A stretch of 64,000 nucleotides of DNA from Nissolia schottii (taxonomy: Eukaryota > Streptophyta > Magnoliopsida > Fabales > Fabaceae), in NCBI GenBank assembly GCA_003254905.1, contig QANU01058179.1:449965-513964 (forward strand). Direction: 5' to 3'. The position numbers and the translations under genes are program-made. Positions 35,140-46,326 of the stretch are shown piece after piece (positions within the stretch are counted from its first letter, which is position 1; each line of letters opens with the position of its first letter). The notes beneath the pieces are model-generated. The model saw nothing but the letters and a program-made list of their open reading frames with translations. It had not been told where the DNA came from and ran no database searches.

Positions 35140-36850
35140 TTCATACTCCATGGCTACTCCTTCATCTTCCACTAATAAGAGAGTCCTTAACGTCACTTCT
35201 ACATCAGTTTTGATTCAAGGGAAGTCTTTAAAAATCTCACCCAACCCTTCCCTAAAAATTAACATGGGGGCTAAGTGCGACCTTACATCGGACGCTAACA
35301 CGTGGTATTCCTGCAATATTGGTTGAATGGGTGTGTTCTACTTGCGTTCCTACAAGATGAAAAATGCATATGGGTTTTCCACAAGGTCGTCGTCATGCTA
35401 CATGAAGGTCACCTAGTTTTCTTAGCCAAGCTTCTCTTGGCGAACATTTGACTCCCTAAACTCAACCGTAAGGGACATCAAGGCCAACCAAGCATCGACT
35501 CAACAGTTTGGTGGCCCCTTGTGAATCTTCCAACTTTGGTTAAATGCCCTTTTCAAAAACCACCTTCAAATGTCAACCTTCCCTGATGGCATTTAGGAAG
35601 AGATTGTTGTCTAACCCTAAACCATTTCCATTTCAAGAAGAAGAAACAAGCTCAATAGAAAGATCACTCCGAATTTTTCTCCTCTCAACTACATGAAATG
35701 GGTTTGAGTTTCTAGGGTGACCCCATCCCCTCTCCCTTCACCAATAGGACGAGCGGTTCTTTTTGGTTCAGGCTTCCCATCATTTCCTCTGATTCTGTCA
35801 TCCAGCAAGGAGACGACCATCTTTGGGTCGTTTTCTTCTGTATGCAGCTTCTCCGCATCAACTTCCTGGGCGATAAAGAAGCAAAGGTCGTCTTTCACGC
35901 CCCCAACTTCTCGGCGAGACAGTTTTGATTCTCGCAGGCTCTGCCTTCCCCAATATCCAAAAAGTACCAGGAACAGATTGTCAATACCTCTTTCGAGACC
36001 TTCGACCTTTTGGAGTCAAAATTATTCGAGAACGAGGAAAGAAAGAAGGGTTTCAGATGCATCCTGGTCGTCCTGAGCTTCTTCGTTATTAGTCGTTTGT
36101 TTCCTAGTGGGACGACTCTTATGATGAGCTTCGGGTCTCATTGAAGGGTATCTTGGAAAACATGATTCATGTTTCTCTTTTTTGCAGATTGGCGAGGCCA
36201 CCACCAAGATGAAAGGTAAACACGTTGACGAAATTCTTAATTTTGAGAAATATTTTAAGGCTAAGTATTACTAAATGAATCGGGAAAATACGGTCGACCG
36301 AATTTTAGATACTTTTAAAGATAAAAAAATATTCTTATTTGGGAAAATTCTTTTGCGAACTTCAATTCTTTTATGACTCCATTTAATTTTTCTACATTTC
36401 CCAAATGTCCTATTTGGGGTAAGTGACATTTTTCCCGATTCAAAGAAAATGTATGACTTGTCTTTTAGTTTCAACTTGCTTAAGCAACAAGTGTCGAAAA
36501 TCGATGTTGTGTGCAAGTTATACTTCGGGATCATTGATGTGAGTCGATTCCCAACACGAGTTGTTCGAACTCCTCCTTTAGGTAATTCTCCTTTCCAATC
36601 TTTTTCTAACATTTTTTGTAAGCTTCCACTAATTTACTGTTTCCTGTAGTTACTCAATCGATCAAGACTGAAGGTGTGGCGGCCGACCCCAAGAAACCTC
36701 AAGAGGATTAGTTAGATGACGACAAGACCTCCATGAAGAAGGGCGACTCCAATGTGGGTCGCAAGCGTCCAACAATTGCTATGGAGAAGAAAGCCCTTCT
36801 GAAGCCCTCAAAGAGTCGCAAGTTATCGTCACACCTTTTAAACCTTTATT
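35140..36850 (+). pseudogene. Antisense frame resembling a plant mobile domain protein, broken
   Basis: On the plus strand, opposite to gag-pol, frames read MATPSSSTNKR at 35150, then WLNGCVLLAFLQDEKC and VVVMLHEGHLVFLAKLL (35325-35450), which recall the LHEG-x-x-x-LA-x-L block of plant mobile domain (MAIN-like) proteins carried antisense in some plant gypsy elements. Further lysine-rich coding-like sequence follows at 36650-36830 (KKPQED, KKALLKPSKSRK). Stops and frameshifts separate the pieces, and some breaks may be introns. Identification rests on short motifs and position. Confidence 0.5.
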
Positions 36851-37016
36851 TGGTTGTTTCTATTTTTTAAATCGTTGATACTCATCATTGTTGTTTTAGT
36901 CGGACACTATTAGGATGTCTTCATCTGTTATGGTCGCCTCTCCAAAAGGGTTTACTATATATAACCTAAGAAGGAATATCTTGTTCTACAGTACGTCTAA
37001 TTTTGTTTTGTTGTGG

Positions 37017-37906
37017 TCATGTTCTTATTTTGCATCGTACCCTTCGGGCATCTAACTTCATTTCTAGGGTCGCTTTATTGACCTTATACCTAGAAACTAT
37101 TTGAGTCAATTCATTAGCTTCCCAATTTAATTTTCTGGGGACATGTTTTATTATTACTTGTTCAAATTCTTTCATCAAATATATTGCTTTGTTGTGATAT
37201 CTCAACAAATTTTCACTGAAAAATTTGTAGTCGTTGACCATTTGTTTTATTACTAATTGAGAGTCACCTAAGACTTCAATATTTCTTGCCCCTTTTACAA
37301 TATTAACTATAGTCCAATAATCAATACTTCATATTCCAATTCGTTATTTGAATAACAAGACTCGAGTTTAAACATAAGCTTGGCAGGCTCGTTTGTGGGC
37401 GATATTAACAGTATTCCTATGCCTACATCGCCTTGGTGTCTTGATCCATCAAAACAGAGATGCAAAGGCTTGAGGTCAATTAGATCAATTCCAGGTTTGA
37501 CCTCAACATAATGGTAGCTGACCAAACAATTTGCTAATATTTGCCCTTTCACAGCCTTTGCTAGAATAAAATGTAGGTTAGATTTAGTCAAAGCTAACAT
37601 CCATTTGCCAATTCGACCATGAACGATAGGAGCAGAAAGCATATATTTTATAACATTCGTTTGAGAGATTACATAAATATTACTAGCAACTAAATAGTAC
37701 TTTAACTTATTACAGGAGAAGTATAAAGGCAAACACAACTTTTCAATTGAGTTGTATCTAGTCTTTACATCTATAATCGACCTACTCAAATAGTAATTTA
37801 TGCTCTCTACTCCTTCTTCGTCTTCTTGGGCTAACATACTCCCAATGGTCGCTTCAGAGGCCGAGATATACAACTTTAAAGGTTGGTCGTGTCTATCCGG
37901 TGCCAT
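37017..37906 (-). pseudogene. RNase H plus archaeal-type RNase H of the Tat element
   Basis: The first part (37906 down to about 37500) has LKLYISASEATIGSMLAQ, YYLSRS, KLKYYL and PIVHGRIGKWMLAL, the classic gypsy RNase H and its connection. A second RNase H begins LCFDGSRHQGDVGIG and SNNELEYEVLIIGL and continues, after a stop near 37305 and a frame change, with LGDSQLVIKQM and VPRKLNWEANEL. Two RNase H domains in this order define the Tat lineage. Coding ends at 37017 without leading into an integrase. Confidence 0.85.
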
Positions 37907-38160
37907 GATGGGTGGATTAATTAGATAACTCTTGATTTGGTCGAAGCTTGCCTAGTGCTCTTTAGTCCATGTGAACTTTTCCTCTTTCTTAAGCTTCACT
38001 AAGGGTGTGAACACTCTAGTCTTCCCTGAAAAATTGAATATAAATCTCCTTACGTAATTGACCTTGCCTAGGAAAGCTTGAAGTTGCTGCTTATTCCTTG
38101 GAGGGGGTTGCCTCTAGAATAGCCTTGGTATTATTTTTGTCGACCTCAACACCCTTTTTC

Positions 38161-39053
38161 TCAACCTGGAAACCAAGAAACTTTTAAAGTGGTACCAAAA
38201 ATACAATTTAAGGGATTTATTTTTAGTTGATGTTTTCGCATATGGTCGAATGCTTTATGTAATTGATCCAAATGTTGTTCATCAATGTTGGATTTAACGA
38301 CCACATCATTAATATATATTTCCATGAACTTCCCCAAATATTCATGAAAAATAGTGTTCATGACTCTTTGATAGGTCGCCCCAGCATTCTTTAATCCAAA
38401 AGGCATCACCACCCATTCATAGGTCCTTAGAGCCCCGGGACAACAAAATGTTGTTTTATGGATGTCCTCCTCGACAATAAATATCTGATTATACCTAGAG
38501 TAGCCGTCCATAAAACTTAAAATGCCCTATAGCAGAGTCAACGAGCATGTCGTCAATAGGAATAGGGTATTCATTATTTGGAAATTTCTAAAATTGATGC
38601 AAATACGCAATTTGCTATTCTTTTTCAAGCCAGGGATGATGTTAGAAACCCATCTTACGTACCTATCCTTCCTTATAAATTTTGCCTTTAGGAGCCTTTG
38701 GATGTCTTCCTTGATTTCCTAGGCACCTGCTTCATTGGTCTTGTATTCCTCTTTATTGGAAGTTGATGCTCGACCAATTTTCTGCTTAGTCCTGGCATCT
38801 CCTCGTATTCCCTTGCAAAACAATCCTAGCTTCTCTTGAGAAGAGTGATCAACTTATCCCTGAAATGGTTAGATAGTAAGTTACTAATATAAGTTAGTCG
38901 ACTCTCATCCTTCGCTCCAAGATTGATTTCCTGCAACGGGTCTTGTACTTCTACTTTTTTATTTACATCTACTACAGGTCTTTCAAATCTTAAATTGTCC
39001 AAATTGTAAATGCAGTCTAAATTATCCAAAATACATAAATTACTATCGGCCAT
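38161..39053 (-). pseudogene. Reverse transcriptase of the Tat element, broken
   Basis: The clean core is 38511-38161: MDGYSRYNQIFI, TTFCCPGALRTYEW, VMPFGLKNAGATYQR and MEIYINDVVVKS. The catalytic YIDD is changed to YIND, which should abolish polymerisation. Upstream frames to 39053 contain the N-terminal part with several stops and frame changes, including a KLVEHQLPI block read in another frame near 38790. Confidence 0.85.
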
Positions 39054-39161
39054 ATACGCTGATAGTTGAGTAAAAAAAGTTTGACAAATTCATGTCATAG
39101 ATTTAGGGGTCGGTAGTCCCCTAACCCTGGGCTTCAAATAAAGAACACTTGGGCCTACGTA

Positions 39162-39620
39162 CTATCCCTCACATTTTTCAGCCTTGAATGTTTCAGGATT
39201 GACCACCAGGGGCTTGACTTTTGGATTATAAACTTTGAAATCAACATGCAACTGCTCAAGGTAACATGAGCTATCGTTCGCTCCTATTTCCTCTAAGCGA
39301 CCATCTTGATTCCACATGATCATCTTTTGGTGAAGTGTGGAAGGAATAGTGCCCACTGTGTGTATTTAGTCTTGTCCTAGTAAGAGGTTGTAGCTCAGCT
39401 TCGTGGGTACGACCACAAAAGTGGTTGTCCTGTCCACACTGCCCACTTGAACTTTGAGTACAACTATCCTTGTCACCACTATGGCCTTTCCCCTAAAATC
39501 AGTAACAATTATATTAGTGTTAACCAAATCATTTTTACCTTTACCAAGTTTTGCCAACATGCTCTAAGGGAGTAGGCTGATCGATGCACCTTCGTTGACC
39601 AAGACTTTGTTTACCATTTT
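39162..39620 (-). pseudogene. Retropepsin-like protease of the Tat element
   Basis: Frames read KVLVNEGASISLLP, then after a stop SMLAKLGK, VQVGSVDRTTTFVV and SYNLLLGQD, then a stop where the family has Trp, then IHTVGTIPSTLHQK. The catalytic Asp of the D-x-G-A block appears as Asn. Stops at two sites confirm it is dead. Confidence 0.8.
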
Positions 39621-40232
39621 CCTTTCCACCATGGCGCTAATGTGAAGAGTGCACATGTGGGCCTTTTCATTTTACTCATCGTTTGTAAACAAACGTTCCT
39701 TTCCGTGGATCAAAATAGTCTTCTGGGAAGTAATACAGAGGTTGTACTTCCCCAAACTTAGTAGGCAAGGAGGAAACGACTCCAATGAATTTTTCCCCAT
39801 TGGCACCCTCAATTTCATCCATGAAATCAGCATAAAAGTCGCCTACCATTAGTTTTTTCCTCAGAATTTGTTGGTAAAACTTGGTGTTGTCTCATCACCT
39901 TTTCCTGATTATTGGACGATGATTGATTCGTAGTAATTTATTTCATTTCTCTTTCTTGGCGTCCTCCAACTGAACCCTTTTGCGCCCATTGATATTCACC
40001 CAAATGCGAATTTTGGGCTCGATCGACTTGATGACGCACCCAACAATCTGGCACTGCCTCCAGCCTCATCTAGATTCCTTCGCATAATCTTTTCAAACAC
40101 GATTGTTTGTGGCATCTTCACTCTTTGGGACACTTTAAAAGCTTGTTACATAGCTTGTTACATCTTCATTGGAGCTTTCAACTTAGGGCGTTTCAACACA
40201 TTTGACCCTTGCTCCATGAACTTTCTCTGATT

Positions 40233-42294
40233 CTAACTCTTGTTCCACTTATTCCACTGACCCTTTCTTGAGTACGACGCAAGGGCCCTTGAATTTTGTA
40301 CCCAAGTGTTATCAACTACTCGAGCAGGTGGTACCCTAGTCCTTGATGTTGTCCATTCTGGGATACCATTGACCACCATTACATTTTTCATTTTTGTGTG
40401 TGGTGGATTGAACACTTGACACCTCTATGGGTGACATATGTGTTCAACGGCAGTCAAGTCCTTCAGCCATTCCTTATCTATCCTCTCTGCCCTTCAACCT
40501 TTCTCATATTCCTCAGCAACGACCCTAGTAAAGATGGTGCTACACCTAGGACAGAGCGCTCTGTTAGCGTCCTCCTCTTTTTATCTTAGTAAGAAATCTA
40601 CTAATCCCTCGCCTGCTTGGGGATAGATAGGTTTCCCCTCTTCTTCAAATTGACTGAGTTTCCGATCCTCCTCGTAGTCTTTATCTATCATTTCTTGACC
40701 CTCAATTATGATAATGTTCATGGGCATTGTTGCGACCTCTAAAAATGCAGAGTTCATTTTGAATGTACTGACATCTACAACCATCTTTGTTTTCTCTACA
40801 AATTTAAGCTCTCCCTCATCAATTCCCATTTGTATTAGATCCCTGAAATGACCACAATTGTTAGTCCAATGGGTATATGACAAATTATGTTTACAAAATT
40901 GGTGACCTTTTAATTCTTTCGCAAAAGGCATTTTCACCCATTTTGGAAGGACTATAAGGTCATTTTTAAATAGAATGTCAAAGATTTGGCCAGTCTTTGT
41001 GATATCAAAAGAATAAATCTTATTAGGGGAATAATCAAACTCGTCTTATTTTTCCCCTTATTGGGTCACAATGTACTACACACGTAAGGTGACCCGAATT
41101 TGAGTTCCACTACAAACACTTCGTAGTTTTCAAGGTCGCCTTCTACTATTTCTATATTGAAAATTTCATCATTGATACAAGCTTTCTTAAATGGCTTTTT
41201 GATCTTGGTCCTCTCGATCTTTTCCCTTTCATATTTTAAGAATTTATTTGTCTTACTTTCTCTCCTAGTGTGGAAAGTCAATCATATGCTAGTTTGCTAA
41301 TCTTTCTCTAAGGTAAAGATCTAAACCACCTATGGCCATTTTTACCATCTCAAACTTAGGGACGAGTGTAAAGCACCTGTTTCTTAATGCCCTAAACCGA
41401 GCCAAATAATCATCAACAGATTTTGTACTTCTTCTCACTCTAAGCAAGTCTGTTAGAGTAATTTTTGTCTCGCCTCTAAAGAATTAATCGTGAAAACTTT
41501 GTTAAAATTGAAACCATGTATGGATCGAATTAGGACGAAGGTTTGAGAACCAAGTGAAAGCATTTTTTGTGAGAGAGGAAGGGAAGTATCACATCTTTAA
41601 ATATTCATTGGTGGTGACTTCTTCTATCTCTAAAGTATATCTAGCCACGTGCTTAATGGTCGACTCACCACTCTCCCTAGAAAATTCAGTGAATGTTTTT
41701 AGGGCCTTCCAACATCTAGGTATTTCTATTTAGTGAACATACTCAGGGAATGCAGATTCAAAAAATGGTTGGTTGACGTATTGAAAGCATTGAAACCAAA
41801 ACGATTAAGTATTTTCTCAACCATCCTAGTAATATTTTGATGTCCCCTAGGTTATTTTTCCTTACTCTCTCCACTATTTCTTCAAGGTTTTGATGGCGGC
41901 CCACTAGGTGAGATTCATTAGGCATGACCTTTTCCTCTAGGGTTGGTATTCGGCCAGAACGACTCGCAGGCTCATTTATATTCATCGCAGCAACGTTCCT
42001 ATTAACTTGTCTCGTAATTTGTTCGATCCTATGATTATTATTGTGAACTACAGGATTTATGATTGTGACCATTTGTTGAGTCATCATGTTGGCTAACCGG
42101 TGATAGTTTTCTAGCGCTTGCTGTCTTTGAGTTGCTAATGGCTTGATTGTGTGAATGAGTTGATTTGTGGGCATTACTCTTGACATTTTAGGATAAATGG
42201 GGCCTCCCCTAGGCCCACATGCCATGTTTGGGAACATTTCCATATTAGGCGAGACATAACCCTTATAGGCTAAATTTGGCAAAGTGGTCGTCAC
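40233..42294 (-). pseudogene. gag region of the Tat element
   Basis: Starts near 42294 (MTTTLPNLAYKGYVSPN) in several pieces: a Gln/Asn-rich N part to 41758, a gag capsid-like part with LARFRALRNRCF in frames around 41300-41700, a basic piece 41281-41066, and a zinc-knuckle-like block at 40937-40581 (FCKHNLSYTHWTNNCGHF-RDLIQ). Stops and frameshifts separate them. Order and motifs match the gag-protease junction of this lineage. Confidence 0.75.
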
Positions 42295-42689
42295 TGTTTT
42301 GTGTACAATGGGTTTTGATATTGGTAAGAATTAGTTTGTATATTTGGTCGTTGGATACTTATTGGAGCTATGTATCCCGAAGGATTATATCCTTCAAGTA
42401 ATCCGTACTAAGGGATTGACTCACTAGCCATGTTGCTAGTATTTGGGGATGGTGACATATTTCTTTCCTCTCTTGTTTGCCCTATTTGTGCCAACATAGG
42501 ATCCATTAACACAGGTAAAGAAGGGTGAACAGAATTAATCTCACCTTCACTTGTGTTAATATCTGTAGAAGAAGACATTTATGATACTACAATATCACTT
42601 TGCAAACACATAAAATAAGGTTAAACACAAGTTTTCCAAATAAAATCCTCACAAATAGGGTTCCACTGGGCGTACCAATTCTTTTATGG

Positions 42690-43455
42690 AATTATGATCT
42701 ATAATCACTTATGGACTGGTCACCATAAAAACCAAATAAATATTGTAGAAGATATGGATTACAATGTAATTCCTATGTATCGTGGATCCTTTTAGTGAGA
42801 ATGTGAGTTTGGAGTGAGGAATTACGACTAATATGTTATATAAACTTGAAAGTTGTAAAGAAACAAGAATGAATTGATAAATAACAATAGTACAAGAAAT
42901 GAAATGAAAAGAACTAATCCTATAGAAATTAAAAGAAAATAAAGCAAGTAAATGAGAATTACTTGATCCTTCCTTTAAACTCGAAGCGTCACTATAGACT
43001 TTTGAGTATTTGAGAATTTGCAAGTGTATTTTCTTCTAACTTATTTCATCCTCGGTTGTCCTATTTATAGGCTTCAGAGTCTTCATACATGTTTGCCACG
43101 TGTCCCCTGAACTGTTGGTGCTAGCTCGTGCGTCTCCACTTTGTTCCACTTTGCGAGAATCTGACGAACCACCTCTCAGAAGTGTATGCACGTTCTCGAA
43201 TAACCATTGCCCATTATCCGTACATGTCGCTTTCCAACTAACTTCCCTTTTAGATTTGATTTCAAAAAGAGGCACCGACAGTTATTTTTCTCTACACCTC
43301 TTTATAGAACGACGTGAAATGGTCATTGTTGTCAATTCTAAAAAAGTATCAAAGTTTCAGATGAGGTCGCCACTTGAGGTTGATAGACTGATCTTATCTT
43401 TATAACTCTTCTACCAATCAACCATTTGATGTCATTAGACCATTACTCGTTCTAG
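42690..43455 (-). repeat. Right (5') LTR of the Tat element
   Basis: Uninterrupted copy of the LTR. The promoter is at about 43055-43075 on the minus strand (CTATAAATAGG). The internal side continues TAAAAGAATTGGTACGCCC, possibly the primer binding site; I could not match it to a tRNA from memory. Outer edge estimated from loss of similarity after ATTACTCGTTC. Confidence 0.85.
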
Positions 43456-45149
43456 TTGTTTTTGGTCAATTATATTCACTAGATTTTGATTATCTAAAGA
43501 AATATAATTCATTAGATTTCTTTTTTTTTTTCCTTCTATTTGGCATGGTATTCACTATTGTTTTTATTTTGGTCAATTGTATTCACTAAGTTTAACATAT
43601 CTTTTTCATTCGTTAGTCTTGAAAAGTGGCCCTATTGACTATTGGCCCCTAACTCGCTGTAGAGTGCTTGGGGTCCACTTTTGACCCATTGGGTGGCTTT
43701 GGGCTACTGCATTCCAACCAAAAGTGTTGGGCCATTGTCATTACCTCTCTAAGTCCTTATTGCCAAAAACAGTCTTGAGAAAAAAGGTGTAGGCCGAGGA
43801 TTCAAAATGAAAAAAAATTTAATAATAAATTATAATAATAAAACAGAAGATTGTTCTCATTTGAGAGTAGTTGTCCTGTTAATTAAGAAATAATTGGCTT
43901 CAAGAGAGTCATGTCCCTTATGTGATCTCAATTGCTCACAATGAATTGCCTCTAATGGCACGCTACCTGTGGAAAATAAATAAATAAATAAAAACTCGTT
44001 TATGCGTTTTAAGTTGTATATAAGATGTATGTTGCAGCTATAAGCTTACGGATGATATTTGGTATATGTGGGTACGGATACATGTCACCAACTACTCATA
44101 ATCATGTAATATTTTATTATTTGTACATGTATTCATACCCATAATGGGTATTTATTACCCATAACCGTGGAGATTTGAATCTTCCATATATCTATGGGTT
44201 TCCGTAAGTGGGTACAGATACATGTCACCAACTACTCATAATCATTTAATATTTTATTATTTGTACATGTAGTCATACCCATAATGGGTATTTATTACCC
44301 ATAACCGCGGAGATTTGAATCTTGCATACATCTATGGATATCTGTAAAATTTGCCAAAAATTAAAAAAAATAGAAAAAAAAAGTTATAAAAATCACTATC
44401 AAATATAATAGATCCCAATACTACTACTACTACAAAAATTACAATTTAAATTAACGAAGTACATAATAAAAATGAATTAGGATTTTTAGTTTCTATATTT
44501 ATATAGGTAAAATATATTTACATATTTTTATAAATTAATAGGTAATTAGTGGAATGGGTTAGATATCTCAATCTTTGTATTCATATCTATTAGTAAAAGT
44601 GTATGAATATCTGTTCCATGGGTACAAAAATTGCAGACATACCAACACTAGTTGTAGGTAATACCTGTAAATATTTGAATTTGCGTATATTTTTGCCATT
44701 TTCAATAACAAGCGGTTCTCAACAGCTTTCTAGTTCTCAACACCCACGTTATAATCAAATTTGTGCAATTTAATGGTTATAATGAATTCATTATAAAAAT
44801 TGTTTTTCTCTATCTTAATTTTAAAAAAAATGAAAAACAAATTGAGCGGCATGTAATACCCATCGAAATGTTAGTTATAACACAATGGTCATTATGGCTG
44901 TTCAGCAAATTTTTTCTTAAAGGTACTTGGGTATAACTGCAACTTTATAATATTGCCCCTTGGTTAGATTAAAAACAGAAAAAATGGAATTCAGTGATCA
45001 TTGATCATGAATCATGATCGAGTTCGACAACCAATCATCTCTAATAATTTTTGCCAGAAGATTCAAAGAATCTTATGGTTTCTGTAGTGATTGTCTCTAA
45101 TATCGGATAAGGTAACCTTTTACATTTTAACGGAAGACAAAATTTAATA
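43456..45149. other. Intergenic AT-rich stretch
   Basis: No gene. It contains the tandem duplication listed separately (44071-44345) and simple AT-rich sequence. The GGGTA/TACCC words around 44100-44650 suggest a degraded hAT-type element, but ends were not found. Confidence 0.4.
44071..44345. repeat. Tandem duplication, 140-bp unit
   Basis: Copy one starts at 44071 (GGTACGGATACATG) and copy two at 44211 (GGTACAGATACATG). Both run through CACCAACTACTCATAATCAT, TTGTACATGTA, CATACCCATAATGGGTATTT and GAGATTTGAATCTT with few differences. Confidence 0.92.
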
Positions 45150-45159
45150 AAATACAATA

Positions 45160-46316
45160 GGCTTAATTATGTTTTTAGTCCCTGTAAAATTTGAAAGTTT
45201 AGTTTTAGTCCCTGTATAAAAGTTTTAGTCCCTGCAAAAATTAAAAGTTTGTTTTTAGTCTCTGGAGTTGAATGAGAGTTGACTGCGCTGACATGACCGC
45301 TAATGGTGCTAACGCGGCGTTGACCTGGCGCTAACATGGCGTGCCACGTGGAATGTCACATGGCATAACCCAAAATTTTGAAATTTTACCCATGACCTGA
45401 CCCGGTTTGATTTAATTTAAAAAAAAAAAAAACAATTTCCCTTAACCCCGGCTTTTCTCTTCTCTCATCTCTCTCTCTCTAACCCACCTATCCCACCATC
45501 TGTCTCCTCTCATCTCTCTCCCTAACCCCACCCCCCCCACCTCTCTCCCCATCGCCGCCCGAACCCAACCCACCCTCCTCGCCGCCGTCACCNNNNNNNN
45601 NNNNNNNNNNNNNNNNNNNNNNNNNNNNNNNNNNNNNNNNNNNNNNNNNNNNNNNNNNNNNNNNNNNNNNNNNNNNNNNNNNNNNNNNNNNNNNNNNNNN
45701 NNNNNNNNNNNNNNNNNNNNNNNNNNNNNNNNNNNNNNNNNNNNNNNNNNNNNNNNNNNNNNNNNNNNNNNNNNNNNNNNNNNNNNNNNNNNNNNNNNNN
45801 NNNNNNNNNNNNNNNNNNNNNNNNNNNNNNNNNNNNNNNNNNNNNNNNNNNNNNNNNNNNNNNNNNNNNNNNNNNNNNNNNNNNNNNNNNNNNNNNNNNN
45901 NNNNNNNNNNNNNNNNNNNNNNNNNNNNNNNNNNNNNNNNNNNNNNNNNNNNNNNNNNNNNNNNNNNNNNNNNNNNNGGGGCTCGAGAGAAAGAAATGAG
46001 AGGATGGGGTGGGGGTACGGGTAAGGGGGCTAGTAAAGGAGGCTGATTGTATTTTTTTTTTAAAATTAAATCCGGGTCGGGTCGGGTTGGGTGGGCAATC
46101 CGGGTATGGGTCAGGTTTTATTATTTTGGGTTATGCCACGTGGCATCCCATGTGGCATGCCGCGTCAGCGCCATTAGCAGTCACGTCAGCGCAGTCAACT
46201 CTCATCCAACTCCAGGGACTAAAAACAAACTTTTAATTTTTGCAGGGACTAAAACTTTCACACAGGGACTAAAACCAAACTTTCAAAGTTTACAGGACTA
46301 AAAACATAATTAACCC
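45160..46316. mobile_element. Long-TIR Mutator-like element, spans the assembly gap
   Basis: The left end GGCTTAATTATGTTTTTAGT matches the inverted right end GGGTTAATTATGTTTTTAGT. The match goes on for about 200 bp (GAAAGTTT, GTCCCTGCAAAAATTAAAAG, GAGAGTTGACTGCGCTGAC, ATGGCATAACCCAAAAT) at roughly 90% by eye. AAATACAATA flanks both sides (45150-45159 and 46317-46326), consistent with a 9-10 bp MULE target duplication. The interior is GC-rich near the gap. No transposase is visible, but part is missing. Confidence 0.85.
45593..45977. other. Assembly gap (N run)
   Basis: 385 undetermined bases. The flanks are C-rich on the left (CCGCC, CCACC) and G-rich on the right, as expected if the gap is the centre of an inverted repeat that was hard to sequence. 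Confidence 1.
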
Positions 46317-46326
46317 AAATACAATA

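Larger units (their letters stand above)
32290..43455 (-). mobile_element. Decayed Ty3/gypsy retrotransposon, Tat lineage
   Basis: Two LTRs in the same orientation (right 42690-43455, left 32290-34227 including an insertion) enclose gag, protease, reverse transcriptase, RNase H and a second, archaeal-type RNase H, all on the minus strand. The dual RNase H is the mark of the Tat lineage. The space between the second RNase H and the left LTR holds an antisense frame instead of an integrase. Stops, frameshifts and changed catalytic residues run through all domains, so it cannot move by itself. A second gypsy relic sits inside the left LTR. Confidence 0.85.

Noticed and set aside
42709-43023. 104-residue minus-strand protein, similar to 33485-33799
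   Set aside because: Both lie in the two LTRs of the Tat element, so the similarity is that of the LTRs and not of a gene pair.
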